64,000 bases of DNA. Origin: Burkholderiaceae bacterium. Its GTDB lineage: Bacteria; Pseudomonadota; Gammaproteobacteria; Burkholderiales; Burkholderiaceae_A. The DNA is taken from the NCBI GenBank assembly GCA_004214155.1, contig SGYQ01000005.1, positions 1 to 64,000 on the forward strand, written 5' to 3'. Positions 43,535 through 52,981 of the stretch are shown here, one piece after another. The position numbers and the translations under genes were made by a program. How positions within the stretch are numbered: the stretch's first letter is position 1; every line of letters starts with the position of its first letter. The notes beneath the pieces were generated by a model. The model ran no database searches. It saw only the letters and a list, made by a program, of their open reading frames with translations, and had not been told where the DNA came from.

Positions 43535-45352
43535 TTGTGCGGGATAGCTGGATGGGTGGGACAAGATTCTCTTAATCAGGGTATCTTTGATAAGAAGTTG
43601 CAGGCCGTTAAAAGAATGATTCAGCTTCAAAATCATCGTGGACCAGATGCCAATGGTGTTTTTGAGGATAGAAAATGTAACGTAATTTTTGGTCATAATA
43701 GATTATCGATTTTAGAGCTTTCAGATGCAGGTGCTCAACCAATGTTTGATCAGTCCAAAAATTGGGTGATCTCATATAACGGAGAGTTATACAATTACAA
43801 AAAAATTAAGCAAGAATTAATTGAACGGTTTTCAGTTAAGTTCAGAGGTAATAGCGATACAGAGGCTGTTTTGTATGGAGTAATTCACTTTGGAATAGAT
43901 GAATTTCTTAGAAAAGCAGATGGCATGTTCGCCTTTGCTATTTACAATAGAAGTCGGAGAGAAGTTTTTCTTGCCCGTGATAGGGTAGGAGAAAAACCAT
44001 TATATTTTTTTAAAAGCAAAGAGGGATTGTCTTTTGCATCCGAACTCAAGGTTCTTGGAGAAAGTTTTGATGGCAACTTGGGTATAGATATTACAGGACT
44101 ACAATTGTATTTGATTTTGCGTTATGTTCCTCCGCCGTATACAATTCTTTCGGGAATCTCAAAATTAGCGCCGGGGCACTATCTTCGTTTTTCAGATAAA
44201 AACCCAAAGATTGAGCAAATCCCATACTTTTCCTGGGATCCACATGCATCTGAAATTCCCGCTAATCAGGAGAATTATAAGGTTGTTGTTAAGACAACTG
44301 CAAATATGTTGATCAAATCGTTGGAATCTAGATTAATGGCCGATGTTCCGCTGGGTTTTTTTCTGTCAGGGGGTGTTGATTCAACCCTTTGCGCAGCATT
44401 AATTAGGAAATTCATGGGTAGAGAGGTCAACACATATACGATAGGGTTCAAAGGGGATTCACAGTCGGAACATCTGATATCTGAAAAAACCTCTCAAATC
44501 ATTGGTTCCAAACATTCAGTAAAAATTTTTGATCCTTCTGAATTGCTCAAAATTTCTGAAAATTTTATTGAAAAACTTGATGAACCAAATGGGGATCGTA
44601 GTTGTATTCCAACATTTTTACTTTGTAGTCACGCACGAACGGAAGTCAAAGTTGCGTTAGGCGGAGATGGGGGAGATGAACTTTTTAGTGGGTACTCAAG
44701 ATATCCGGGATTGAACAAATACTTAGAAAATGGGAAATTTTTTAATGCTACCGAAAGTCTGAAGGCTTATTTATCCTTTGGTTTGCCGGTTTTTGGTTTT
44801 CCTGTGTGTAATATTTTTGAAAAAGACATGACTGCTAACTACTTATCTTCTTTGGCAACGCATCTTTATAGTCCAGTTGATATGGAACAAGCTATAAGAT
44901 TTATCGATTTTAAAAGTTATCTACCGGGTGCTGTGCTTTCAAAAGTAGATAGAAGTTCGATGCAAAGTTCATTGGAAGTTCGTACCCCGTTTTTTAGTCC
45001 TGATCTCCTTGATTTCTGTTCTCGTCTGCCCCATCAATTTCTGTTTAGAGGAAAGGAAATGAAACCGGTTTTGAGAGATATTTGCCGAACTATTGGCTTA
45101 GAGCATGTAGCAAATTTGCCAAAAAAAGGTTTCGGGATGCCTGGAGAGTTTTTAAATCAAAATAAAGATGAGTTGGTTGCTAGAGCAGGGAAATCTCTTC
45201 AAAAACTTGACTCTAATCCTTTAGTAAACCAATCGATTCCTAGTCTGGGCAGAAAACTATCTCCATATGCTGGAGCAAATATGAATTCGTTATGGGCAAC
45301 AATTGTATTAGGTGAGTGGTTTGAATCACTTAAAGCGGCTTATGTGGACTGA
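43535..45352 (+). CDS. Asparagine synthase-like glutamine amidotransferase
   Basis: A 605-residue class II glutamine amidotransferase of the AsnB type. The mature N-terminus would begin with the catalytic Cys (MCGIAGWVG), followed by the Ntn glutaminase domain (QNHRGPDANG, YNGELYNY, GNSDTEAVLYG). The synthetase domain has the PP-loop LSGGVDST near residue 280 and GGDGGDELFSGYSRYPG. The start is TTG behind an AGGAGAGG ribosome-binding site. In free-standing form it makes asparagine. In surface-glycan and secondary-metabolite clusters, relatives amidate sugar acids or peptides, and the neighbours here (sugar and methyltransferase genes) favour such a role (inference). All key motifs are intact. 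Confidence 0.92.
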   Translation: MCGIAGWVGQDSLNQGIFDKKLQAVKRMIQLQNHRGPDANGVFEDRKCNVIFGHNRLSILELSDAGAQPMFDQSKNWVISYNGELYNYKKIKQELIERFSVKFRGNSDTEAVLYGVIHFGIDEFLRKADGMFAFAIYNRSRREVFLARDRVGEKPLYFFKSKEGLSFASELKVLGESFDGNLGIDITGLQLYLILRYVPPPYTILSGISKLAPGHYLRFSDKNPKIEQIPYFSWDPHASEIPANQENYKVVVKTTANMLIKSLESRLMADVPLGFFLSGGVDSTLCAALIRKFMGREVNTYTIGFKGDSQSEHLISEKTSQIIGSKHSVKIFDPSELLKISENFIEKLDEPNGDRSCIPTFLLCSHARTEVKVALGGDGGDELFSGYSRYPGLNKYLENGKFFNATESLKAYLSFGLPVFGFPVCNIFEKDMTANYLSSLATHLYSPVDMEQAIRFIDFKSYLPGAVLSKVDRSSMQSSLEVRTPFFSPDLLDFCSRLPHQFLFRGKEMKPVLRDICRTIGLEHVANLPKKGFGMPGEFLNQNKDELVARAGKSLQKLDSNPLVNQSIPSLGRKLSPYAGANMNSLWATIVLGEWFESLKAAYVD

Positions 45353-46289
45353 AGAAACGTTTAAGCTAGTTCGACAGGGTATAGATGTTGCAAAAAACTG
45401 CAGATCACTAAATATGGGCTCAGAGTATTCGAGCGTAGTTAACGATAGAGCAGAAAGCTTTAATAAAGAACTTCCGGCCAGTTCGTTGAATATAGTTATT
45501 TTTCACGTGAAAGTTCCGGAACATGCGTCCAAAATAAACACACCCGATATCAAAGGAGGTGATCAAAGCGTCATAGATTATGATTCATTAATCAAGTTGA
45601 ATGTAAAAATAGCACGGTGGTCTCAACCTGAAGCAAATATTTTTGTTTTTACTGACCATGAGTCTTTTGGAGATTTACCCTTTGATGAGAGACTTCATGT
45701 TGTTAGGATGGATGTAAAGAGGGATGAACCTATGTTTGAAAGGGTTGTAACAATGGCTGCCTACATAAAGTCGGTACTTTTTCAATGTCCGACTGTTTTT
45801 CTGGATATAGATGCGTTTCTAATTCGCCCCATTCATCAGATTTTTCTTGAGGATTTTGATGTTGGGCTTACCCATCGACATATAGTCGGACAAATGCCTA
45901 TTAATGAAGGCGTTATATTTGCTAATAATAAAAACCCTTCAAATGTGAGACTCTTCTTTGAGTCATATCTCGCTTCCTACCTTGCCGCAGAAAACAATGA
46001 GGAATTAGGAAAAATATATACGAATATCAGGCGCTGGAGAGGCGGGCAACTTGCAATCAATGCAGCTGCGGGAGGCACTCAGTTTTATGCTACATCTATT
46101 GCGTTAACTGAGTATGGTGCCAAAATCGCTTACCTACCTTGTAGCAAATTTAACTTGTCTCAAATAAATGAAGAAGAGGTAAATAAGCATTTAAGAGATA
46201 GGTGCTGTGTTCTGCATTTGAAAGGAAATCGGAAAGGTTGGATAGATAGACTGATAAATAGTCTTGCTTATTGGGGGTATGTAAATTGA
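45342..46289 (+). CDS. Putative GT-A-type glycosyltransferase
   Basis: A nucleotide-sugar transferase-like protein. Supporting motifs are an N-terminal LNIVIFHVKVPEHA strand, INKIARWSQPEANIFVFTDH-type Rossmann elements, and a DxD-like FLDIDAFLIRP where metal and sugar nucleotide would bind. It ends with CCVLHLKGNRKGWIDRL. ATG 45342 (MWTEETFKLV) overlaps the previous stop by 11 bases; ATG 45312 is an alternative that overlaps more. No membrane segment is seen. Donor and acceptor are unknown. A role in building the local glycan is inferred from context. Confidence 0.68.
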   Translation: MWTEETFKLVRQGIDVAKNCRSLNMGSEYSSVVNDRAESFNKELPASSLNIVIFHVKVPEHASKINTPDIKGGDQSVIDYDSLIKLNVKIARWSQPEANIFVFTDHESFGDLPFDERLHVVRMDVKRDEPMFERVVTMAAYIKSVLFQCPTVFLDIDAFLIRPIHQIFLEDFDVGLTHRHIVGQMPINEGVIFANNKNPSNVRLFFESYLASYLAAENNEELGKIYTNIRRWRGGQLAINAAAGGTQFYATSIALTEYGAKIAYLPCSKFNLSQINEEEVNKHLRDRCCVLHLKGNRKGWIDRLINSLAYWGYVN

Positions 46290-47035
46290 AATTTGAACGA
46301 GAAATTGAAAAATTGTTTTTTATTATTTTAGGTACGTTTATAACCTCCTCATATTCGCGGGACTTTACTTTACTGGAGCTAGTTAGGAAACCACTACAAT
46401 TTCCGATAAGTAAAAACGGTAACTATTTCGTGGCTAAGATTCCAAAAGGACTTCCATGGCAGGAGACAGTCGTTATTTTGGGAGATGCATTTGCTACGAA
46501 GACAAAAGATATTCCAATTCGAAAAGGAATCCAAAAGGCCGACGAGGCTAATGATTTGTTTGTACTTGATGCAGGCGAGTTTAACCAACTTTTTTATCAG
46601 GATGGATTCGGGGATTTTACACAAGGGGCCCTTTCTTATTATCCATTATATCGATTTGTGACTGAGCCTTTTGCATTTAAAATGAACGAAAACGTTCTTG
46701 CATATGTTTCGAATGCAATAGTCTATGTTTTAAAAAGGGAAGGTTTTAAGTGTTTTGTGGAATCAAAGAATCCAGAGAAATATGAAGTCATGGTAAAAAG
46801 TAAGGATAATTTGATCGAACAGATATTAGTTTTTGGTGATAAGAAGCTGGATAAGTTGGAATTGCACGGGAAAGGATCTATTTCTGCCATAAATTTTATT
46901 GAAAAAAAGGTTAGTCTTGCGCGTGGGCACAGTCCTGTTTGCTTCGAGGCACTTTTTAAAACGGGGGACGATAATTTGAGTAATATTATTCTTAAGAAAA
47001 CCGAGGAAAGGATAGACCTATCTTATGACAGCTAA
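46286..47035 (+). CDS. Hypothetical protein in the biosynthetic cluster
   Basis: A 249-residue protein I do not recognise. TTG 46286 (KFEREIEKL) overlaps the previous stop (TTGA) and follows GGGGGT by eight bases; an upstream TTG at 46271 is also in frame. The early hydrophobic stretch LFFIILGTFITSSYSR may be a signal peptide or anchor. The rest is soluble-looking, with KIPKGLPWQETVVILGDAFA and a charged C-terminus. It overlaps the downstream methyltransferase by 11 bases, so it belongs to the same operon. No function can be proposed. Confidence 0.68.
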   Translation: MKFEREIEKLFFIILGTFITSSYSRDFTLLELVRKPLQFPISKNGNYFVAKIPKGLPWQETVVILGDAFATKTKDIPIRKGIQKADEANDLFVLDAGEFNQLFYQDGFGDFTQGALSYYPLYRFVTEPFAFKMNENVLAYVSNAIVYVLKREGFKCFVESKNPEKYEVMVKSKDNLIEQILVFGDKKLDKLELHGKGSISAINFIEKKVSLARGHSPVCFEALFKTGDDNLSNIILKKTEERIDLSYDS

Positions 47036-47849
47036 CGATTTTAAAAGGAATGTTAATTCATCGGAAGTTGATGAAAAAGTTCTAATTGACTCGGAATTAA
47101 AAAATAGCGACTATGTTGAGTCGTTTGGATTCGAGTGGACACAGATAGACGGATTTATTGGGAAAGAATCGATGTCCCATGGTCATATTTTTGGAAGATT
47201 TATGTTGCCACAAGAATTTTTCTCCAATAAAACTGTTGTTGATGTTGGGTGTGGTAACGGTAGGATTGGAAGACTGGTTGCCCCTTTGGCAAAAAAGTAT
47301 TACGGATTAGATTTGTCTGAATCTGTTTATGCGTTTCCGAAATATTTGGAGTCGGAGAACATTACTCTCGTGAGGGCAAGTGGAACAGATCTACCCCTAA
47401 ATAATGGCATTGCTGACGTGACAATTTGTTGGGGTGTTTTACATCACATGAATGAACCTATGAAAGGGTTAGATGAGTTAGTCAGGGTTACAAAGCCTGG
47501 AGGGAACATTCTAATTTTCATATACTCCAAATCTTACAAAGCAAGAAAAAACCTTAATGAATTTGCTAAAAACATCAGCCAGGAAAAAGGTCACGAATTG
47601 TTGGAGTCTGTGTCTGATTGTTTAGATTCATGGAGAGAGGTTGATCAATTTTACGCAAATAATTTGAGCAGAAGCCTGTTCATGAGCGTGAAACAATCAC
47701 GCGACTGGCAGATCTTTCAGTGGTACGATGGAATAACTCCTCAATACCATTGGGATTTGGAGGAGGAGATTGAGTCTGCATTTAAAAAAATGTCTTTTGA
47801 TTATAAAAAGATACAGGAAGGTTGTTATAGGGTGAAAGTTCATGACTAA
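47025..47849 (+). CDS. SAM-dependent methyltransferase (class I)
   Basis: A 274-residue class I methyltransferase. SAM-binding motif I is VVDVGCGNGRIGRLV (about residues 67-81), followed by YYGLDLSE, the acidic end of strand 2. Then come TDLPLNNGIADVTICWGVLH, typical of the Methyltransf_11/25 group, and VTKPGGNILIFIY. It overlaps both neighbours by a few bases. The substrate is unknown; in glycan clusters such enzymes O- or N-methylate sugars. Confidence 0.88.
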   Translation: MTANDFKRNVNSSEVDEKVLIDSELKNSDYVESFGFEWTQIDGFIGKESMSHGHIFGRFMLPQEFFSNKTVVDVGCGNGRIGRLVAPLAKKYYGLDLSESVYAFPKYLESENITLVRASGTDLPLNNGIADVTICWGVLHHMNEPMKGLDELVRVTKPGGNILIFIYSKSYKARKNLNEFAKNISQEKGHELLESVSDCLDSWREVDQFYANNLSRSLFMSVKQSRDWQIFQWYDGITPQYHWDLEEEIESAFKKMSFDYKKIQEGCYRVKVHD

Positions 47850-48564
47850 ATTTTGGCTTTCGGAAAGGATGTTATCAAGAGTGTTTTGGGAAGAACTCAA
47901 GTTTTCAATTTTTTACGAGGAAGCTGCATCTGATGCAAAAAAAATTGCGGAGGTTACGGCACCAAAAGTGAATGAGTTCCCTGCTGAAGCGGGTTCCATA
48001 TCCATAGAGTCGAGTATCTATCTTTGGCTTTTATCTAAATATTTTGCTCCACGAAATGTTTTAGAAGTCGGCACTTACATTGGACGGTCCACATTAGCAA
48101 TAGCATTTGGGGGTAGAGACTCCATTGAGCAACTCTATACCTGTGATGGCACTTTCGATTGTTTGGATTTTAATACTTTAAAGTCCCCAGACATCGAAAA
48201 AGTAAAGCTTGATACTATAACCCAAATTCAGTATTTTGGAAAAACCATGTCTACCGCTTTATTAAAGGAATTAAAGGAAAAAGGCGTTAAGCTGGACCTT
48301 GTTTTTATTGATGGTAGAGTGTCAAATGAAGACTGTAATATCCTTTCGGAAGTAATGAGTGAAAGGTGCGTATTAGTATTAGATGACTTCGAGGGAGTGG
48401 AAAAAGGAGTAGTCAATGCAATGATGTTGAGGAATGCTTTTAGGGGAATGTTTTTAGTCAATCCAGCTGTTGAAAAAAATAGTGTTTCAGGAAACCTTGC
48501 ACTCCTAGTACCTACAAATCTTTTGACCCTAACGCGTCAGCAAGGATTGCCGGTAAATATGTGA
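47842..48564 (+). CDS. Methyltransf_24-type SAM-fold protein (1)
   Basis: A 240-residue Rossmann protein with motif I VLEVGTYIGRSTLAIAFGGR and a metal-site-like LVFIDGRVSNEDCNILSE, then CVLVLDDFEGVEKGVVNAM. This order is typical of the cephalosporin hydroxylase/Methyltransf_24 group of O-methyltransferase-like proteins. It overlaps the previous gene by eight bases and the next by four (ATGA). Three proteins of this type lie in a row, so they may act on successive positions of one product. Confidence 0.8.
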   Translation: MTKFWLSERMLSRVFWEELKFSIFYEEAASDAKKIAEVTAPKVNEFPAEAGSISIESSIYLWLLSKYFAPRNVLEVGTYIGRSTLAIAFGGRDSIEQLYTCDGTFDCLDFNTLKSPDIEKVKLDTITQIQYFGKTMSTALLKELKEKGVKLDLVFIDGRVSNEDCNILSEVMSERCVLVLDDFEGVEKGVVNAMMLRNAFRGMFLVNPAVEKNSVSGNLALLVPTNLLTLTRQQGLPVNM

Positions 48565-49472
48565 TGAAAGTGGATATTCCAGGATTGATAGAGCAAGGTG
48601 AGTTTGATGCTCTTACAGAATATGCAGGATCGGTAGACCCCGGCTCGACAATAGTAGAGTTCGGCTGTTATCTGGGACGCTCTACAAGTGCGATTCTCAA
48701 AGGTACTAATCCTATTAAGGATGCAAAAATTTTTGTATTCGATGCTTTCAGTATCAGAGGAAATGACCCTTTCGCGCAAACGATGGTTGGTCATGTTCAA
48801 AAGTTAGGCTTAACAGAATTAATTTACAGAGATAAGAAAGGGTTTTTACACTGGGAGAAAGTATTTGATCATCTCATACAGTCTCACTCGAATAAAAATC
48901 TAGTTTGGGAAAAATGTGATTGCTCTGAGGCTACCTGGCAAGGTGACCATGAGATAGCCATGATCCATCTAGATGCTCCAAAAGATTATTATGAGTTAAG
49001 ACCTATCCTTCTTCGATTTTTTGGGGCTCTCAAAAATGGGTCGATTATCGTATTTCAGGATTTCTTTTATCATTGGTCAGCTAGTGTTATCTTGGCAGTT
49101 GCACTTATGGAAAAGAAAAGGTTTATTGAGTTTGAGAAAAGTTTTGCGTCATCACTGCATGTCAGAGTAATTAAGAATTTCTCACTTCAGGACTTAGTTG
49201 ATTTAGACCTCGACTTTAATAAATCCGATATTTTTGATGAATTAGATGAAATCTTAAAAACTCTGGACAGCAATAGAGAAAAATTCGACAGATATGAGAA
49301 GTTTCGTTCTCGGATAGAGCTTGCATACTTAGCCGAGGCAGTTAGCTCTAGAAATGGTGATAAAGCGGCAATCAAATTACACAATATGTTAGTAAATCAA
49401 TCCTTTATGGATAATCCTCAGGTGATTTTAGATTTTTTAGAACTTTTTCGAAAAAACTTTTCTATCAAATAG
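48561..49472 (+). CDS. Methyltransf_24-type SAM-fold protein (2)
   Basis: A 303-residue protein. IVEFGCYLGRSTSAILKG is motif I, IFVFDAFS the second strand, and MIHLDAPKDYYELRPILLRF followed by GSIIVFQDFFYHW corresponds to the later Rossmann strands. The C-terminal 90 residues are helical and charged and have no match I know. The start overlaps the preceding stop as ATGA. Methylation activity is assumed from fold only. A macrocin O-methyltransferase (TylF)-like role on a sugar would fit. Confidence 0.75.
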   Translation: MMKVDIPGLIEQGEFDALTEYAGSVDPGSTIVEFGCYLGRSTSAILKGTNPIKDAKIFVFDAFSIRGNDPFAQTMVGHVQKLGLTELIYRDKKGFLHWEKVFDHLIQSHSNKNLVWEKCDCSEATWQGDHEIAMIHLDAPKDYYELRPILLRFFGALKNGSIIVFQDFFYHWSASVILAVALMEKKRFIEFEKSFASSLHVRVIKNFSLQDLVDLDLDFNKSDIFDELDEILKTLDSNREKFDRYEKFRSRIELAYLAEAVSSRNGDKAAIKLHNMLVNQSFMDNPQVILDFLELFRKNFSIK

Positions 49473-49482
49473 GAGCGACCCT

Positions 49483-50472
49483 TTGCACGTAAATGATACA
49501 AGAGATCAAGACGAAAATAAGTTACTAGATAGGTATAAATTTTTTTTTGAAGCGATGACAAGTAGCGAAAAAGAAAGGCTCGCCCAATTAGAGTCACTCA
49601 ACAACTGCTATATCCTAAAAAAACCGCATTTTGATTTTTTCACAGGGTTTGCCGGTAAGGCAGTTCGTCAAATATTGCTTGGCTCAATAGTGTTGGATTA
49701 TATTGTAAGAAAGTCAAATGGAAATCAAAATTTTTCAAACATTAATTATTTAGAGATTGGTTCCTGGCTCGGTGCTTCTCTTTTATCTGTATCTTCCGTT
49801 GTCTCGAAATATTCGATCACTGGAAAGTATACGTGTATAGATTTATGGAAACCATTCAATCCTGAGGCGGATATTATTGGCAGCGAAAAATCTGCGAGAA
49901 TCGAGGAATTGTGCCGTAATGAGAGTGCATTTCCGCTGTTTTTATACAACGCAAGTTCGTCGATAAAAATGGAGGATCTAAATGTTGTCAGAAAGTCTAG
50001 TATGCGAGCCCTAAAGCATTTCAAGGATATTGAAAACAATAGTTACGATATAGCTTTTATTGATGGATTACACTACTACGAGTTTGTGTTGAACGATTTG
50101 TTGCTGAGTTATGATCTGTTGAAACCAGGGGGAGTTCTTATTTTTGATGACTATGAGTGCCGTTTTGGTGATGTTCCAGATTGGACTAACATTGTCAATA
50201 AAGATTATGTCCCTAATCCAAAAAATGGAATCATGTTTCATCCTGGCGTCACTAAAGCAGTGAATAAATTTTGTGAAATAAAGGGAATCGAGGAGAGTAC
50301 TATCGATCAGGTATGCGGCTTAGGGATTTTGTTAAAGGAGTCGACTGAAAGGTTACAAATAAGTAATTACAAGGATAATTTGTTTTTTCCTGATCATTTA
50401 CCCTTAGAGTGGCTTGATTTAGCCAAGCAAGATTTAAGTAAAGAGTTTAAAAATATCGAAAAATATAAATAA
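49483..50472 (+). CDS. Methyltransf_24-type SAM-fold protein (3)
   Basis: A 329-residue protein with motif I YLEIGSWLGASLLSVSSVVS, then YTCIDLWKPFNPE, YDIAFIDGLHYYEFVLNDLL and GGVLIFDDYECRFGDV. The last two are hallmarks of Methyltransf_24. TTG 49483 is well supported by AGGAG at 49471-49475 with seven-base spacing; no ATG lies nearby in frame. It is related in architecture to the two preceding genes but not closely similar. Substrate unknown. Confidence 0.78.
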   Translation: MHVNDTRDQDENKLLDRYKFFFEAMTSSEKERLAQLESLNNCYILKKPHFDFFTGFAGKAVRQILLGSIVLDYIVRKSNGNQNFSNINYLEIGSWLGASLLSVSSVVSKYSITGKYTCIDLWKPFNPEADIIGSEKSARIEELCRNESAFPLFLYNASSSIKMEDLNVVRKSSMRALKHFKDIENNSYDIAFIDGLHYYEFVLNDLLLSYDLLKPGGVLIFDDYECRFGDVPDWTNIVNKDYVPNPKNGIMFHPGVTKAVNKFCEIKGIEESTIDQVCGLGILLKESTERLQISNYKDNLFFPDHLPLEWLDLAKQDLSKEFKNIEKYK

Positions 50473-50491
50473 TATGACCTTCTAAATTTTT

Positions 50492-51517
50492 GTGGGATTA
50501 AAATCTATGCGTGGTAATCTTTCAGAGAAACCAATAGCACCATACGATACATGGACGAAGTTTTTAAATGCTTTACTCAGTAGAAAAAAATTGGATTTAC
50601 GTGAAACATGGTTCGTCAATGTTTACAATGGGGTGGGGGATGCGTTTTTCGTATTGGGTTTTTTAAAGGCATTAAGACACCATTATAAAATTAAGACATT
50701 AGTAATAGTGGTTAGAAAAAGTTTAAAGGATATTGTAGATCTTTACGGTCATGCATTTGATCACGCTATTTACTTTGATTCAGATTTTCCAATTGATAGC
50801 AGTTTTAGCGATAAGTTCGGCCCTGGCTTTCTTATTTGTGCTTCCAAAGCGTATTATCTAGGTGGTGTATGGCAATCACTTGCAGTCGCTCATAGAATTC
50901 CCCATATCGATTGGTATAAATTTGGGCTGCGTCTACCAATGACTGCAAGATTTGATTCTCCGAAATTTATTAATACTGATTACTCAGAAATCATAACAAA
51001 CCCAAAAGACTGTTTTATCATTTTACCCTTTAGTAGTTTTACGGAAAGGCTGGATAAACATTGCTGGGAAAAAGTTGTGTCGATTTTAGTTAAAAAAGGT
51101 TATAAATGTTATACAAATATTCAAAATAAATCATGGGATTTTAAGAGACATGGTCATATAAAACGTAACGAAATTAAACAAGAGTATGAGCCTATATCAG
51201 GAACAATACCTTTAGACTGTTCGATTAAGGACCTCTTTTCTATTGTCAATGCTGGCGCTAAAGTTATTGCGGGTCCGGGCGGTTTGGCTACTATATTGGG
51301 TTTTACGTCAAGTGAAATCTTGATTCTTCAAAAAAAAGTTGTCGTTGATGCCGGTACCATTAACTCAACATATAGAGGGGAAAAATGGACATCCTTAGAT
51401 ATGGTAGGGGCAGTAAAACGAGGTATTCCATGGCGTTTAAATTTGAGAGAATCGTTTTTCGACGAAAATATAGAAAACACACTATCGGATTTTGTTGGGG
51501 AAACTACTAACGATTGA
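50492..51517 (+). CDS. GT9/heptosyltransferase-like glycosyltransferase
   Basis: A 341-residue GT-B-like protein. FVNVYNGVGDAFFVLGFLKA resembles the N-terminal G-x-GD motif of ADP-heptose:LPS heptosyltransferases. FIILPFSSFTERLDKHCWEK and VNAGAKVIAGPGGLATILGF resemble their C-terminal donor site (where GPGG-x-H is usual). GTG 50492 or ATG 50507 could start it, and neither has a strong ribosome-binding site. The neighbouring heptose-kinase-like GHMP protein makes a heptose donor possible (inference). Confidence 0.72.
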   Translation: MGLKSMRGNLSEKPIAPYDTWTKFLNALLSRKKLDLRETWFVNVYNGVGDAFFVLGFLKALRHHYKIKTLVIVVRKSLKDIVDLYGHAFDHAIYFDSDFPIDSSFSDKFGPGFLICASKAYYLGGVWQSLAVAHRIPHIDWYKFGLRLPMTARFDSPKFINTDYSEIITNPKDCFIILPFSSFTERLDKHCWEKVVSILVKKGYKCYTNIQNKSWDFKRHGHIKRNEIKQEYEPISGTIPLDCSIKDLFSIVNAGAKVIAGPGGLATILGFTSSEILILQKKVVVDAGTINSTYRGEKWTSLDMVGAVKRGIPWRLNLRESFFDENIENTLSDFVGETTND

Positions 51518-51570
51518 TAAGAAAAAATACAGCTTAAATTTTAAAAGAAAACTTTACGGAGATAGATGGA

Positions 51571-51960
51571 ATGAAGGTTGAAATGCCACCTGGAGAAGTT
51601 TTAGACCGGTTAGCAATTTTGTTTGTTAAGAGATTATTTCTCGCCGCGTCAAGAGATACGGATGAGAATATACGATTTTACAAAAATTTTAAAAAGGATG
51701 TGTTAGACGGTTTTCTGGAACTTGGACAAGTCAAGCCAAAGCTAATCTTTAAAACTTACCTGAAATTTATAAGATTACACAAAAAGTCATGGGGAGTAAG
51801 AGATCAAATGGAGGCTGCTGCACAAGCCGAGAACGCCGACTCGTATTTTAAATTTTGTCGCGAAGCCCACATTTATAATTTAGAGAGACGTAATTTAAAA
51901 AATTTTCTAAATGAGCAAATTGGAGTCGACTTTAAAGAAGCTAGCAACTTTAAAAAATAA
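51571..51960 (+). CDS. Small conserved protein of unknown function in glycan clusters
   Basis: A 129-residue basic protein beginning MKVEMPPGEVLDRLAILFVK, with EAHIYNLERRNLKNFLNEQI near the end. This resembles a small family (DUF6165, from memory) that occurs beside TPR-glycosyltransferases; the assignment is tentative. It is helical, with no membrane segment. CGGAGA lies upstream of ATG 51571. It converges with the GHMP kinase on the other strand. Confidence 0.7.
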   Translation: MKVEMPPGEVLDRLAILFVKRLFLAASRDTDENIRFYKNFKKDVLDGFLELGQVKPKLIFKTYLKFIRLHKKSWGVRDQMEAAAQAENADSYFKFCREAHIYNLERRNLKNFLNEQIGVDFKEASNFKK

Positions 51961-51985
51961 TTGGCAAGAATGAATCACAAGTTAT

Positions 51986-52981
51986 TTAAGAGATTCTGGT
52001 TACGAAAGAAGAGCCTTTGTTTGCGAATCTAAACGGAACCCATACTCTTACTTCAGGGAGAGCTCTTTTTATTTTTTCATGTTTCTGGGGAGGGGCAAGA
52101 AAATAGAAAAAACCGCTACCGCCTGCGCCCATTAACTTTCCTCCGACCGCCCCATTTTTAAGTGCTGTTCTATAGATCTCATCAAACATTTGAGGAGAAA
52201 TCTTATCTGAAAAGCCTTTTTTTAATTTCCATGCATGATTTAACAATTTTCCAATTTCTTCAATTTCCATCTCTTTTAAGAGCATTTTATTGGCTTCCTG
52301 GCTGATTTTAGAGACTTCAGAAAGTTTATTATTGATTTCTTTTGAGCATATTTTATTTTTGTGTTCAGCGATTATTGCCGTACCGTCCCTACTTAAACCC
52401 GTAAACCCCATCAATATTGACCGTCTTAGATATTCAGTGTAGCTAAATGATGGTTTTAATGCTGAAACCCTTATTTTTTTTCCTGGGCCCAACTTGATAA
52501 CATTGATACCTCCATATGCAGCAGAGATTTGATCTTGCACACCAACCGCCTCTCCTATCATTTCCTGTTCAATATAAATCGCTTCCTGAAATAACTGGGA
52601 TTTTGAGACATTGGAATTTTTAAGTCCATGTATTGCTTTCAACAGCCCAACAGTAAAACTAGAACTGGAGCCAATGCCGCTTCGAGCAGGGAGATCTCCA
52701 AAATGAGCAAGATCTAGCCCGGTTTCGAAGTTAAAATAACGGAGACATTCTCTAACTGATGGATGCTTTATGTCAGTATTTTGCTTTACATATTCTATAT
52801 CTGAATAAGCAATTTTCGAGATATACTCTGGAAAGAATTTTGGTTTACGCGTCACCAAAACATAACCGTAGTAATCCATAGCAGCGACAATAACCGTAGT
52901 GGGGTTCTCGTTATACCATTCGAAAAAATCAGCCCCCCCTCCAAATAAAGATAATCTGTACGGTGTTCTTGTTATTATCAC
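51986..52981 (-). CDS. GHMP-family sugar kinase, HddA-like
   Basis: A 331-residue GHMP kinase. N-terminal TPYRLSLFGGGADFFEWYNE, the ATP-binding glycine-rich loop LPARSGIGSSSSFTVGLLKA (about 98-116) and C-terminal GGKLMGAGGSGFFYFL match D-glycero-D-manno-heptose 7-phosphate kinases and related fucokinase-like enzymes. It would phosphorylate C1 of a heptose or similar sugar on the way to a GDP-sugar. The start is GTG 52981. It is the only minus-strand gene between 43 and 55 kb and is divergent from the PhyH gene across a 190-base gap with an inverted repeat. No companion GDP-heptose pathway gene (gmhA, gmhB, hddC) is visible in this window. Confidence 0.84.
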   Translation of the reverse strand: MIITRTPYRLSLFGGGADFFEWYNENPTTVIVAAMDYYGYVLVTRKPKFFPEYISKIAYSDIEYVKQNTDIKHPSVRECLRYFNFETGLDLAHFGDLPARSGIGSSSSFTVGLLKAIHGLKNSNVSKSQLFQEAIYIEQEMIGEAVGVQDQISAAYGGINVIKLGPGKKIRVSALKPSFSYTEYLRRSILMGFTGLSRDGTAIIAEHKNKICSKEINNKLSEVSKISQEANKMLLKEMEIEEIGKLLNHAWKLKKGFSDKISPQMFDEIYRTALKNGAVGGKLMGAGGSGFFYFLAPPQKHEKIKRALPEVRVWVPFRFANKGSSFVTRIS

